Part shown: in pieces, positions 24,441-37,265 of the stretch
How positions within the stretch are numbered: position 1 is the stretch's first letter
Layout of the letters: the number at the start of each line of letters is the position of its first letter
Assembly: GCA_002914805.1 (NCBI GenBank)
Contig: JXTB01000722.1
Span: 46,068-110,067 of the forward strand
Length of the DNA: 64,000 bases
Origin: Parasponia andersonii
Taxonomy: Eukaryota; Streptophyta; Magnoliopsida; Rosales; Cannabaceae
Direction: 5' to 3'
Notes under the pieces: generated by a model
What the model was told of the DNA's origin: nothing
Seen by the model: only the letters and a program-made list of their open reading frames with translations
Databases searched by the model: none
Made by a program: the position numbers and the translations under genes

Positions 24441-27434
24441 CTATGCGGCTTGCTTTGGCAGATCGGAAGCAGAGACAATCTCCTTGGCGACAGAGGCAGA
24501 TTTAGAGGGCCCGTCTTTTTTTTCATCGAGCATCTTCAGCACATCAGTGGGGTACACGATGTTGATCTCATCCCCCAACTGCTGCATATAGTGCCTGACG
24601 GAATAATAGTCCCTCTCGATGCCCTTCTGCTCATCGAACTGGTCTGGTGTTATAACCTCCGTGTGGCCCTCGAATTCCCTGTTCTCCCAGCTAGACCTGC
24701 AGCTCTCTGCAGAAAGGACATCCACCTGCCTCTAGTACCTCATCTTTAGCTTCTCCACGTCTGCCAGCCTATCCCTCAGCTCTGCTTGCTTCTGCGACAA
24801 GTCGACCAAAACAATGTTAATATCGGTGAGGTCTTCGCCGTGCTTGCGAGACAACTCCGCATGAGCTCCCATCAGTTTTTTGTGATCCAAGTAAAGATAT
24901 CGGTTTACCTCGTTGGATCGGTCGAGTCTACACTGCAGGGAATGAGCCTCCAGTTTAGCTTTTGCCTCGACTTTCCTCTCCTCTTTAGCATCGTCGACAG
25001 CTATGTCACGAGCGATGAAAGCCAGTCCTATCTCCACCCCTACATTCTGTAGCTTCTGCTCTTTTGCCCTGAGCTCAGTTTGGGCCAGCCTGGTGGCCTC
25101 GGCTTGAGCCAACCTGTCGGTCTCTGTCTCGGCCAACTTGGCGACCAGCTCCTCATGCCTGACCTTCTCGACGCTCAGAGCGTGAGCCACTGCACTGCTG
25201 ACCCTAGCCTCGTCCAGGCTCCGATACAGGTCGAAGTCTACCCTTAACGTGACAAGGGTGACCTCGCTCGGCTCGGCCATTGCAGTACAGGCGTTCAGCT
25301 CCCTGACATGAGAGGAATAGAAAGACTGGACAGCAGCTAGCTGCAGGATACAAGAAAGGGAGGTCAGTATTCAGCCAAATGAGCCAAACCTGCGCAACGC
25401 TGCGGCCAGCGATGAGCTTAATGTTCTCCAAGGAGAGCATCTCCAGCTCGAACTCCGCAGTTGGACCCTCTCCCTGGGCGTTATCCGTGTCTGAAGAATG
25501 CGACTCTACCCCGCCAACCGCGAGGACACCTTCTCCCTCCACTGGATGCACTCTAGTAGCTTCTTTTGATGCTCCCGAAGCGGCAGAGGTGGGGACGGTA
25601 GGAAGCAGGGTGTTGCCAAGCGCGCCTTCAGTAACAATAGAGGGCGGCGCATCCTCAGCAGAAGAAGCCACAGTGACTGTTGCTACATCGGTAGCTTCGG
25701 CTGCCACCCCCTTTGGAGACCCACCTGAACGTGATTTTTCGGTCTTGTCTTGACCAACGCCCCTTGACAGGCCACCGCGCGCAGACCTTCTCCTCTTCAT
25801 GAGGGTCATCGTAGCCCTGTCGTCGTCGCTGTCGAAAGAGGAGGTAGTTCTGCCCCTCTTCCTCGCCAGGCTTTCCTTCCCCATGGACAAGTCAACTTCA
25901 CGACCCTGCTTCATCGGGACCAGAGGAGGGGAAGACAGCTGAGACTTCAACCTCGGAGCCCCTTCACTGAGCTCGGTAATCTCTCCACGTGAGTAGGCAG
26001 TGCTAGACCTCGCGCCCATCTTTGAACCGGAGTTAGGGGCGGAAGAAGTCAGAGCAGTGGGCTCCTCAGGCAGGCTCAAAGGCTCCCCTTTGCTGTATAC
26101 GACCTTTATGGCCAGCATCTCCTGAGTCGGGGGTTCGCTTACCTCGGGAGAGGGGGCCATAGGTGTTTTACCCCCGGGTGCAAACAGGCCCTCCCAGTTG
26201 TCATCCAAGCCTGTTCTTAGGGTGAAAACTCCCTGCCCCACAGCCTCGTCCTCCGAGGACACCACCAGACACTGACCAGCAGGGACCTTAGAGTTAGTCT
26301 TGTGCATAATAGCACTCCCCTTGACTGGGGAAGGGTCTGCCGAAGGGCCTACATCCGAACCTATAAAGAGCAAGCAACATGATTAGAACGCAACCATGAC
26401 CTAATTGACGGAGCCCTAGGGTACGAAAATGAACTCACCCTTAACCCTCTTAGGGGCAATGGCTTCCTCTCTACGGAGCCTGACGCACTCCTCGGCCACG
26501 AGCTTCACCATCTCTTCGAGCTCGTGGCTGGTCGGTGCTACCAGGCCATTGGGACCAGTCAGTTGACTCGAGGCCGTGATCTGACGACCCACCATGGCGA
26601 TGCGACTCTGCTCATCTCAGTGGAATCGGTCCAGAGCTGAGGCACCAAGCTGGCTCCGCACGTGCTTGGTGATGACCCACGTGTCCAGTTGGTAGAGGAG
26701 ATATGAGACCATCTTTTGCATCATGTTCATCACCTGGGGATTCAGGACGGCCTGGATGTGTCGGCAATCCCCAGAGGACCGAAGATGATGATCCCTTCTA
26801 CCTCCTTGAGCTACCCCGCCGATAGTTGTGGCTCGAACCCTGTTTTCTTCCGTAGGCAAGGCAAAATATCATGAGTAAAAATGGACAAGGTGTACACATA
26901 CCCAAAAATCACGACTTAGTACTTACTTTGCAGAAAAAATGAAGGAATTTGGAAACGCTCTCCATTCACCTAAGGAGAGCACCACACCCTTCTGACGGTA
27001 TACAGCCTGGAGTGGAAGTCTCATTGCTTGTCCGACCTCGGCAAGCCCCAGAAAATGTGGCATCCCGGGAGTGGCTGGACGTAGAAAGTAGGGTAAGAGC
27101 TCTTTTTAGGGATGAGGGTGAGCTTGTAGGTATAAAAGACCACCTCCAAATCGATATGCACATTGATGAGGACTGAAAGAGCAGAGAGCCCCATCAAGAT
27201 CATGACCCCGTTATCATTCAGCTGCATCGGGTGAATCCCCGTCAGAGCGAAGAACCGATGGATTAGGGGAGGAAGGGGAAACCACAGCCATTCCAGGTAC
27301 CTTCTCCCCAAGATGATGGAGCTTTCAGGGGCAGAGGGGCGAATGTACCAATCCGCTGGGCCCTCGACCCTTTGTAAGGTAACTCTGCCAGGAGAGCAGA
27401 GCTGCCTCCTCAGCGAGTTTAACTCCGAATCCAC
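24441..27434 (-). pseudogene. Antisense additional ORF of the Tat-type element, multi-exon
   Basis: Coding segments run against gag-pol: 27434-27021 (start MDSELNSLRRQ, including FFALTGIHPMQLN), about 26860-26440, 26370-25375, about 25310-24732 and on to 24441. The first part resembles the plant 'putative gypsy type transposon' family (Pfam Transposase_28), and the 25280-24732 part is a long alanine/glutamate/lysine-rich coiled coil. Breaks between segments look like introns: a frame change at about 25375/25305 has a gt start after SVAQ and a cag end before ELNACTAMAEPSE, and an acceptor-like tatag precedes GSDVGPSADP. Two in-frame stops (after RFH near 26617 and MRY near 24735) indicate decay. 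This corresponds to the antisense extra ORF known in Grande/Retand-type elements; its function is unknown. Confidence 0.7.
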
Positions 27435-27814
27435 AACAGGGCAGAGCTTCTGATTCTACTTTGGGGTCATCGTTCTGAATTCGATCAAAAGGAGCGAAAG
27501 GTTCTAGCAAAGGGAAGAGTCAGAAATCCTAAGATTTTAGAAAGCTAGAATACTTAGAGATTTTGGTTAAGTAAGAAATGAGCGTAAATGCGGCTTTTAT
27601 AGAGGGGGCGCCGAAAAGTTTTTCCTGGAGGGGAACGGTGCGAGGAAGACTGAAGCACTAGAATTTCAAAAATCTGAAAAAAGTCGTGACGCGGGTTAGC
27701 ATGCACCAACGTCAGTAATTGGGAAGAAATAATGGTAAGGGGCCATGTGTACCCCTCAAATTGGAGGACTGGAGACACGATTTCCACATTTGATAGATGT
27801 GAATCCATCAAATA

Positions 27815-27832
27815 GGGAAATGGGGGTAGTTG
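27815..27832 (+). promoter_or_regulatory. Polypurine tract of the Tat-type element
   Basis: A purine-rich run (agggaaatgggggtagt) directly precedes the 3' LTR and would prime plus-strand DNA synthesis. Confidence 0.7.
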
Positions 27833-28619
27833 TGAGGCCCGTTCCTAGATCACATACCACATGGACGATTTAAGTAGCAGAACAGGTCACAAGGGGGGGC
27901 ATGTCATTCGATGCGTGTCCAGAATAACAATTTAAAAGCCACGCGAGTCGCACGTGATACCGCATGGGCCCATGGGCTGTCCGAGGCCAGGGCCGAATCC
28001 ATCCCAGATCCTTGACGGTTCGGCCCAATCCAGTTCTTACCTCGACAGCTGGGGGTCAGAAGCCTCGAAGGTCTTCTCCCAGAAGACCATGGGAGGCAAC
28101 GCACTGCTCCAGATCCAAACAGTACATTTAATGTGATCTTAGATAGGTGTGCACATTAGGCAAGCCGTCCTGACAGAACGACGGTTTGTCAAAATCTCGC
28201 CCCCGACGGGCTCGAGTCATAGGGGACGGCGAAAAGCAGGCCAGGATGATGCAAAAGAAATCACGGTAACTACAGCCCGTGATTTCTGGAGTAAATCGTG
28301 ATGAAAAAAGGTACTCGATCTTGGGATTGAGAGCCAGAAAAGCTCACAGTTCCAGGATTATATATACGAGCCTTGCTTCCCCCTTGAAGGGAGAGATTTT
28401 TAAAAATATATACAGAGAAAAACTTAATTTTTGCTACTCAGTCTCAGGGATAAACAAGTGACTTAAGCATCGGAGAGTCTTTACAGGTAGCCACCTCTGC
28501 CTCTCTGACCCGTCCTAAAGTTGAAAGTACACTGGGATAGCAAGGATACGTGGACAGTTAGTAGATATGACGTCAGCAGTTCAGAGACACGTACACAGCT
28601 GATAAGAATCGCACCAACA
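27833..28619 (+). repeat. 3' LTR of the Tat-type element
   Basis: 787 bp, from tgaggcccg to caccaaca, followed by the target duplication gttag at 28620-28624. Confidence 0.93.
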
Positions 28620-28624
28620 GTTAG

Positions 28625-29430
28625 ACATATAAAAGTGGAGAAAAAATAATTATAGCACTCAAAATAATTAATTCAAGACGGGAAGAACTAGTTGAGTGTA
28701 GTAGTTTTGTCACGTACAAATATAAACTCCCTTTGCCCTCCTTTTTTCAAAAAAAAAAAAAAAAACCCATAATTATTCTCTAATTCTACAAATTATGGTT
28801 CTCAACCCTTATAAATATTGTCGTTTGTAAATTGATTATTTTCATGCGTTTTACAAATATAATGGAATATAATTTATATTTGCTATAAGCCGTAGATGAA
28901 TTTGTATTTGTAGGAAAAAGGATAATTATTGCATTTTCTGGAAAAAAAAAAAGAAGAAGAAAACGAGATAATAGTTCAAAGACACGAGATTATTTATCGT
29001 CTGTATAAAAAAAAGAGGTAAAGAAAGGGAGAAAGTTGCTTCTGGTTTGTGGAAAAAAAAATCAATAATTATTAGCTGTAATCACCGATCATCCGAACCC
29101 TAATTTGACTTTGGACCCGAGAAAGTCTATACACATGGGGCCATCTAGGGCATGCAAGTGTCGTATCGGCAATTTGTACAAAAATCGCCGAGTATGCTGA
29201 CGGCCCCATCTCAATAACTCGGCTTGAGTAGGCTAAAGTTAAGCCAGCTTGTTTTTTCCCTGAGGATTTGTTAGCTGTCCAAAGCACATGGGCCCACAAA
29301 CTTTGGTGTCCGTGCCGTCAAGGCTCTTACTGTACACAGCTTCAAGAAACTTTGGTTAATGAAATTAATTAAAAACGTAATTATAAAGCATAACGAGGCT
29401 TCTGCATCGATAAATACCCTTAGCTGTAAA
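28625..29430. other. AT-rich intergenic DNA right of the Tat-type element
   Basis: No gene recognised; poly-A and poly-T tracts only. Confidence 0.4.
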
Positions 29431-29437
29431 ATATTTT

Positions 29438-30205
29438 GTAGGGTTAATCACGTACAAAGTTTTAATTTTTTAGTTAAAAAAATTTTTGATTTTTGAATGT
29501 CTGTAAAATAATATTTTTATTTTTAAATTTTTATAAAATAATATTTTAATTTTTGAAATTCTGTAAATTAATATTTTTATTTTTGAATTCTGTAAATTAA
29601 TATCTTGATATTTACGATTTTCATAAATTAATACCCTCAGTTTTTATTTTCTTTGTATATTTATGAGCAAATTAAAAGATCCGAGTCTTTCATTAACTTA
29701 TTAAAAATGTTTAGATTTTAGTATATTATCAGAAATTATTTTATAACTATTTTTTTGATTAATTGTTAAGAAAACACAATTTTTTTTACTTGTCATGTTT
29801 CTTTTTCTTTTTTTTTTTTACAATTAACTACTTTTAACTCTCGTTCTAATTTTTTTACTTTTCTATTTTAAATGAAAAGTGAAATAAGCTAATTACAAAT
29901 ATTTTTTCAAAAAATTTATTATTATTTAATAAGTTTTAATTAAGTTAGTGATGACTATTACGATCTTTTTATTATTAAAATTAATTAATTGGACATTAAG
30001 GTTATAAATTTACATGAATTTTAAATTTTAGGATATTAATTTGTAGAATTCAAAAGTGAGTGTATTATTTTATAGAAATTCACAAATCAGGATATTATTT
30101 TACAGAAATTTATATAGTATTATTTTACAGATATTCAAAAGTCAAGGTTTTTTTTTACAAAAAAGTTAAAATTTAGAATATTTTAACATTATTATCCCTA
30201 TTTTT
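29438..30205. repeat. Fold-back (MITE-like) element, family A copy 1
   Basis: The left arm is a short tandem series in which a phrase like gaattctgtaaattaatattttt recurs about every 35 bases. The right arm is the reverse complement of the same series (ttacagaaatt, ggatattattttacag). The centre is unrelated AT-rich DNA. Outer ends are tagggttaat and, on the other strand, tagggataat. The same structure occurs at 52927-53554. Inverted arms made of tandem repeats are typical of Foldback-like or long-TIR MULE-derived elements. Confidence 0.7.
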
Positions 30206-31670
30206 TTTTATGTGTTTCAAAAAAAAAAACCCTCACCCTAAATCCTAATTATTAATGACTTGATAAACTCGGGCATCTTTCCTTGTTTTTTTTTTTTTAA
30301 AAATATTAGAAACTCGGGCATTGTTTAGACTGAGATTAATTGAAGAGTGTGAGGCAATTTTGTCTATAGAGTGGTGACTGGCGAGTGAAGATTTTGTCGA
30401 CTCGTAAACGAGATTGACGGGTGCCTAAATCTCGGGATTTCCGTACAAGCCAACGGCTTTTATAATTTTCCACGTTCTTTTAAGGCTTACAAGGAGATCT
30501 AAAATAATGTTATAGTATCCAACAATATTAGCATATCTAACTAGAATTAGTAAAATATAGCATTGTTATAAGTATTATATCTGAAACAATACTACCAATG
30601 CTATTCACTAATTTTATTGTTGAGATTTTGAGAAGACTGAGAATGAGATTAGATTAGATGTAGATTGTAGATCCATTACTTGGAGGTTTTCTAAAAATTA
30701 AAAGAAAAACAAAAAGAAGAAGAAGAAGAAGAAGAAAAGAAGATAGCGGAGAAAGATTTTGCTGCCTTTTGTTGATTGTTTTTGGTCATTTTCAAGTTGT
30801 CTTGTTGCGGATCGTCAAGTATATAACTATACAAAAAAATTTCCAAGTCAGAAATAAATAAACAAGATTAATAAAATTTTGAGTATAAGATGTGTATCCT
30901 TTTATTGTATTATACGGGATTTGATCTTCGATATTTATATATTAACTTGGGGAGGGGCCGGGATTATTGGAAAAGGATTTTTTTAAAAAAAATAATATTG
31001 GAAAAGGATTTTATACCATACAAATAGTAGTGAATTAATAGTAAATGTTGAAAAAACGGTATGCTTATATTTGTATACTAGATTTTAGTACATGTTCCCA
31101 TTACTCAATTTCTAGTAATCATTCGTATAGGTAAGGTTAAGGTATCCGTTGTTAACTTATAATATAAATTGAGCAATATTAAGAGATGTTTGTTTTTACA
31201 AATATCTTTCATGAATTTCTGTAGAAAATCTAATTCCAGGGAGAATAAAATTAATTTACTGTTTTATAATATTTTTCTTGGATCTCTTTGTTGTTTAGTA
31301 ATATACTCACATTTTCTCACGTATGATGATCCATTCCCATATGAAAAAAAAATGTCTCAATTGCTAAAATAGTTGCTCTTTGTGGGCTCCACTTTTAATT
31401 AAAAAAGATCAAAATTAAAATAAAGATATTGTTTTTTTTAAATGAAATAAAGATATAGTTGGAATAAGAAGTTTTAAAAGGAGATATAGATAAAATAAGA
31501 GAATAGAAAAAATAATAGAATAAACAAGCAAGAGGAACGACCTGATTCCCAAGTTTATTCGCTTATTATAATGTAATAGATGCGTCTCATAAACGTTATA
31601 TTTGATTAAAATATAATAAGACGTTCATAGTACTATACTATAAAATCATACATATTCTACGTAATAGGGT
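30206..31670. other. AT-rich intergenic DNA with an (AAG)n tract
   Basis: An imperfect (aag)n run lies at about 30715-30740. Nothing else is recognised. Confidence 0.4.
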
Positions 31671-31673
31671 TAA

Positions 31674-32205
31674 TGAGACAAATGGACCCGACATTATCTA
31701 ATTTGTATCAATTTGATAAAATTGTAATTATAGTTATTAAGTTTTTAGAGTTTTTGATTTGAAATAATTTAGTTCATAAATTATCTAAATTATAATTTAT
31801 TATTAAATTTATAACAAAAAAAAAACACACGTAAAGAGCTCTTAGAGGCATTGGTAGCATCTTAAAGCGTATTTAAAATATAATTTAAAAATTTTAAATA
31901 TAAAATGAACATCACAGAAAAATTCTTACCAAATTTGTAGTTCCAAAAAATCTAAAAATTGTAAATAATACAAATTTCTTTCTCTCCAAATCTTTTTGTT
32001 TAGTGTACATATTTTTTTTCTCAAATATACTTTTAGATATTACAATGTGTTTCTTACATTTGTTTTTGTTCATAAATTTAACAATAAGTTAGTCTAAAGA
32101 CCATATTACTTCAAATTAGAAAGTTTATATACTTAATTATTAGAATTAAAATTTTGAGAACTAAATTGGCACAAATTAGATAGTCCTATGCACCATTTGT
32201 TCCAT
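31674..32205. repeat. Fold-back (MITE-like) element, family B copy 2
   Basis: The left end gacaaatgg...atctaatttg is mirrored at the right end as caaattagatag...ccatttgt. The arms are imperfect inverted repeats of about 200 bases. Inner phrases (aataatttagttcataaattatctaaattataa and its mirror) match the copy at 2920-3390. Confidence 0.65.
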
Positions 32206-32652
32206 AAACTCACGTAATAATATGTTATTCACATGTATTCTTCACATAGCCCTAAAATCAATCTCGAGCGACACTATTGCTTATCATTGATTACATTTTA
32301 ATTAATCTACCATGAAACTTATCCTGGGATCATACCCCACTTATAAACAGCTAGCTTAGAATGTGATGGAACTATGCTTACTGGCAAATTACACCATGGG
32401 GTACAGCCTAAAGAATACAGATAATTAACAATGTGACAAACATGATCATTTGCAACTACATAAATACATATATGCGCATAAAATATGCGCCTTTTTTGTT
32501 TGCCTATAACAAACCGGGGACATGAGCTTGGTTAATGTCTATTGTATAGTCCCCGGATCATTGTCCTAGGCCTAATAAGAGTCCTAGAACATGCTTTTGA
32601 TCAAGGGAAAGAGATAATATAAAGAACAAAAATAAATATATAATTATGGTTT

Positions 32653-32687
<35 letters not shown>

Positions 32688-33687
32688 GTAGTGAATACAT
32701 ATGTTTCAGAACTATTTACAAGTTTTGGACACATATATATATATAGTACAATCCATGGATTATCATGTTCTCTCTCTATCATGCAGTATCTCGTTATTAA
32801 TTTGTCCAATTTCATATGTACCCTCGTACACACGAAAAAAAATACGTCTCCATGCATTGAAAAAGCTACAGTACAAATGCTTAAGTCGATCTTTCCTGCC
32901 CTTTATTATTATCCATGTCTACAAAGAAATTAATAAAAAATGATTCGTAGGTCAAGAAATGATGCACTAAGTCAACTAAGGAGGTTATAGATTATATAGT
33001 TATTTTCTTAACCAATTAGTTTATAAGATAAGCACCACTAATCTTTGCACAGACATGTAATATTATATGCTTATTTTTGTTGTGTATGTCGTGTAACTAA
33101 ATAAAGAAACCTTACGTGACAGCAGTCTGGCAAACTCCTATTTGTATTTATTCTAAATCGTTATTATTTGTACTATATAGTGTTTTAATGCTTTGTATTA
33201 CTCTAATAAACTACCATGCAATTGCAAAAATAGTCCAATGGCTTTATAAAAACAAATAGCTAGCTCTGTTCGAAAAAGACCTGTTCATAATTGAACCAGC
33301 GTGACCTGGTCATGTCAATAAGATCATAACGATCGATGATGTTACTAAAATGAAATTAAAAATAAAAAATAAAAAAGTGTGGGGTTTATCTTGAACCATC
33401 AATAATGTAATACTAGTGCTGTCCTAAATTACCATTATAAGGAAGTTGAGAAATCGAATATAAAGATAAAGTCCTATTAAAGGAAGTTTTTATTTTTCCT
33501 CTTATATAGAGGGGACCAATTAAAGTTAGTCCAAGACAAGAACTCAAGGAAAATGTCATTTTCCATAATTATTTACCAGTTTTGGAGATCGGATTGCTTA
33601 TGTATATGCATTTTTATGGTTAAAACTTAACAATGACTCATCACCGATATGAATCGTTTCTGTATTAGCCAAAATAAAAAACTTCAA

Positions 33688-33726
<39 letters not shown>

Positions 33727-33965
33727 GGTTACCAATCTAGTATATATTTTTTTTTATCTATATGTAGATATTTTTTTTAGGCATTAGATCATTATAAAAT
33801 AATCTAATGGCTATAATGAAGTGCATGAAAAAACGTGCATCATTAATGCTATTTTTTTCTTATTTTTTACTATAAAAAATGTGCATGATAAATTTTTATT
33901 AGTCAAAATGATACATAGGTAAAAAAAAATACCTACTGGATTCGTGCCTATATAAAAATATACAT
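32206..33965. other. AT-rich intergenic DNA with (TA)n microsatellites
   Basis: Pure ta runs occur at about 32656-32684 and 33692-33719. The right end runs into the assembly gap. No gene supported. Confidence 0.45.
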
Positions 33966-34386
33966 NNNNNNNNNNNNNNNNNNNNNNNNNNNNNNNNNNN
34001 NNNNNNNNNNNNNNNNNNNNNNNNNNNNNNNNNNNNNNNNNNNNNNNNNNNNNNNNNNNNNNNNNNNNNNNNNNNNNNNNNNNNNNNNNNNNNNNNNNNN
34101 NNNNNNNNNNNNNNNNNNNNNNNNNNNNNNNNNNNNNNNNNNNNNNNNNNNNNNNNNNNNNNNNNNNNNNNNNNNNNNNNNNNNNNNNNNNNNNNNNNNN
34201 NNNNNNNNNNNNNNNNNNNNNNNNNNNNNNNNNNNNNNNNNNNNNNNNNNNNNNNNNNNNNNNNNNNNNNNNNNNNNNNNNNNNNNNNNNNNNNNNNNNN
34301 NNNNNNNNNNNNNNNNNNNNNNNNNNNNNNNNNNNNNNNNNNNNNNNNNNNNNNNNNNNNNNNNNNNNNNNNNNNNNNNNNNNNNN
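33966..34386. other. Assembly gap, 421 N
   Basis: Unknown bases between AT-rich flanks. The true length is not known from the sequence. Confidence 0.99.
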
Positions 34387-34654
34387 TATATTATTTTTTA
34401 TACTTGGTATATAAGATTTTACATATAGTATAAAAATATATATACTCAGCTATTGAGTTATAAAAAGAGGAAAACGAATATTTTATTAAAACGAAGTGTT
34501 AAAGAAAGAGACGTGCACTAATTTCCTTTTCTTACTATACTATTACGGGAAATTGACGCGATTAGTCTTTTTTTTTTTTTGCCAGTGGACTTCTTAGTCT
34601 CTTTTGGAGAGAGAAAAAATAGTCATTCTGAAAATGTTATTTTTTCACTTTAAG

Positions 34655-34985
34655 CTTTGTTACTGGTAGTCACAAGTTTGTGACTGAGAGTCACGGTTTA
34701 TTTTACATCGTTATAAATATTGTGAGTTTTCAAAATATATGCAATGTTATAATTTTGTGAACAATAGTCATAATTTTTTGACACATTTTCTCGATATGTA
34801 TTAAATTGTTACATTACTCACCATTTTGTTACTACTAGTCACAATTTTGTGATAAGTTATCATAGTTTGTTTTACATTGTTACAAATATTATCACAAAAT
34901 TTATTCATAGTCACAATTTTATGATTCAAAGTCACAGTGTGATTTACATTGTTATAAATATTACGAGATCCCGCTACTATGATTT
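34655..34985. repeat. Three degenerate copies of a 65-bp motif
   Basis: The pattern 'tagtcacaa-tttgtga ... agtcacagt-t-attttacattgttataaatatt' occurs around 34668, 34836 and 34906. Each copy holds an internal mirrored gtcaca/tgtgac pair, so each could form a small hairpin. Confidence 0.5.
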
Positions 34986-36359
34986 GTACAATTTTTACAT
35001 TTTACCATGATTTATGAGTCCAAATCACAAATATTTATACCAATCTTATAAAAGAAAGACAAATATTCCTATTAGCCAACAATAGCTATGTAATATTTAT
35101 ATAACACAAATATAATTTTACAAGAAAAACTATATCATTTTCTTTACTAGTAATCATATATATGATACCTATAGTCATACAATTCATAGCATTCATAATT
35201 TTGTATTACATAACCCTGATTTATGACTATTAGTTATAAAATTTGTGTCTATCTTTTTTTTTTTTTTTGAATACATTGGATAACTATGTGCCTATTTTAC
35301 AACAACAAAAAAAGCCTTCGCATTGGATAATAATGGCTTTATGACATTTTTCTAACACGAACTAATTTTACAATAAAAACAATGTCATTGTATTTATTAA
35401 TAATCATATTTGCGTTATCTACATACACACAATTCTTGATAATAATAAACTTTATGATATTTCAAAAAATGAAACTGGTCTTAATGCATCTTACCCAACC
35501 CAATTATGTCAAGAAGTAGGGGCACTATCCTTTCTTCTTTTTAAATGTCCTCAAATTTATAATTTTATAAATTAATTGTTCATTAGAGAATCAATGGTAC
35601 ACACAGATAAAAATGTAATTGGAGAGGTAAACGGAATATAATTTAGCTCCAATTATGAATTGTTTATGGAGAATTGAACTACATATAATGATTAAATCGA
35701 TGGACTGCTCGATGTTTTCAGAGTAAATTAATTATGTAATTTCAAGAGTACAATTTCAAATTTTTAGTAGAGTAATATTGGAATTAATAAATTAGACAAA
35801 TTAATTAAAGAGTTTAATTAATTGTCATAATTTATTGGAGTTTGAATTACAGGTTCATAAGTCCCTAATTCCACCTCTTACAAACACTGTACTAGATATT
35901 TCATTATTTCTATTACTGCACACTTTGTCTAGATAAATAATCTATCTATATGTAATTAATAATAATTATTAATTAATTAAATTAAATTTATGGAGGGATA
36001 AGTTTCCTAATTTGTTTAAATTTTAAATTTAAAAATATCTAATTATTAGATAATTAGATAAATAGAAAATGAGAAACTGACTAAATGTGAAATAGTTATA
36101 TGCTAGTTTATATGGAGATATATATATTAATTAATTAGATTAATGAATTTAAATATATATATATATAATGACATTTTTAATAATAATAAAAAAAAGAAGT
36201 TTACGTTTTTTTTAAACCAAAAGTTACGATCTTGTTTTTTTTAAAATTTCGTAAACACATATATATATATATATATATTAATTTATTAAATAGTTTAATA
36301 AATATATATATACATAAAGCAACCCTAGCAAAAAAAAAAAGATAGAATAGATACTACGT

Positions 36360-36745
36360 ATTATTTTCTACAGAGACTCCATAAATTAGAGAGAAAAAGA
36401 AGAAAGTCTTCATATTCTCTATAGTACAAACCCTTGTAATCTCATATATTGAGAAAATTGCAAGACCCTAAAGTGTGAGTTTAAGAAATTGTATGCAATG
36501 CCCACACATTCATCTAGTTGTGCTTGAGACTTGGATTGGAAGATCGTGGTTTAGAAGACAGTAAAGCTAGGATCCACTGATAGGCTACAAGAGGTATTAG
36601 ATCTATTCTCTTTGTTTATTCCTATTTGCTATGAACTAATACTATGCACTCATATAGTCAATTGTTTTGAGAAAATTTTTTATTATTCTTGGGCCAGTCT
36701 TCCACCGCGAAAATTATTTTAAATCCAACATCACCAACATTTGTA
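36360..36745 (+). repeat. Possible copia-type LTR end with primer-binding-site relic
   Basis: The stretch runs from a leader-like region (caaacccttgtaatctc) to ccaacatcaccaacatttgtatcagc, which resembles a copia LTR end followed by a decayed tggtatcagagc primer-binding site. No partner LTR or coding region was found next to it. Weak. Confidence 0.25.
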
Positions 36746-37265
36746 TCAGCAAAAGAAAGAGTTCTTTTACCTTCTGTTTTCTCACATGGTAATGATGTAT
36801 ATGTTTACCACCATAATAAATTTCATATCTAGAACTAAGCTAGCATATTTCCAGCCATGAGAATTCTTGCCAACAAAAGAAAAACAAAGTTCGATCCTTA
36901 CTTCCTAAGCCTGAGTAGGGGTTGCAACCTTCCTAGTTCCAATGGCCCAAACTGGCTCGTACGCCAAGCAATATTGTCCCAGTTTGATACTTTATCTGCA
37001 AAAGAAAATCATTATTAAACTAGTAGACATATCACACCAGGAAAAGGAACAAAGAAAAAGAAAAGAATAGAAAATGCGATCTTTGAAACTTGCAACACAC
37101 AAAAAAGTGTAGATGAAAGTCCAGGACCGAAGGAGTAGAAAAAGATGCATGCGAAGACCATTTGATGAGGTTCATAAGATTGCAAAGATAAAAATAAAAA
37201 GCAAGTCAAGAAAAACACGTAGACCAAAATACCAACTATCTAAAATCTGCTGAAGCTAAAGAATT

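Larger units (their letters stand above)
16222..28619 (+). mobile_element. Complete, degenerate Ty3/gypsy LTR retrotransposon of the Tat type, 12.4 kb
   Basis: Two LTRs beginning TG and ending CA enclose gag-pol in plus orientation. Both outer flanks carry the same five bases, gttag (16217-16221 and 28620-28624), so this is a single insertion that still has its ends. Order: 5' LTR, primer-binding site, gag, protease, reverse transcriptase, RNase H, a second RNase H, integrase, two tandem arrays, an antisense multi-exon ORF, polypurine tract, 3' LTR. A second RNase H, repeats behind pol and an antisense extra ORF are known features of Tat-lineage elements (Grande/Retand/Ogre relatives). Gag-pol is broken by many stops and frameshifts, and the two LTRs are clearly diverged, so the insertion is old. 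GC content is higher than in the flanks. Confidence 0.95.
34387..37265. other. AT-rich intergenic DNA between the gap and the copia element
   Basis: Contains a degenerate repeat at 34655-34985, a possible LTR relic at about 36360-36745, and ta runs near 36160 and 36255. No gene supported. Confidence 0.4.

Noticed and set aside
32558..32943. Open frames across the (TA)n tract, rich in YIYIYI
   Set aside because: Translation of a microsatellite.
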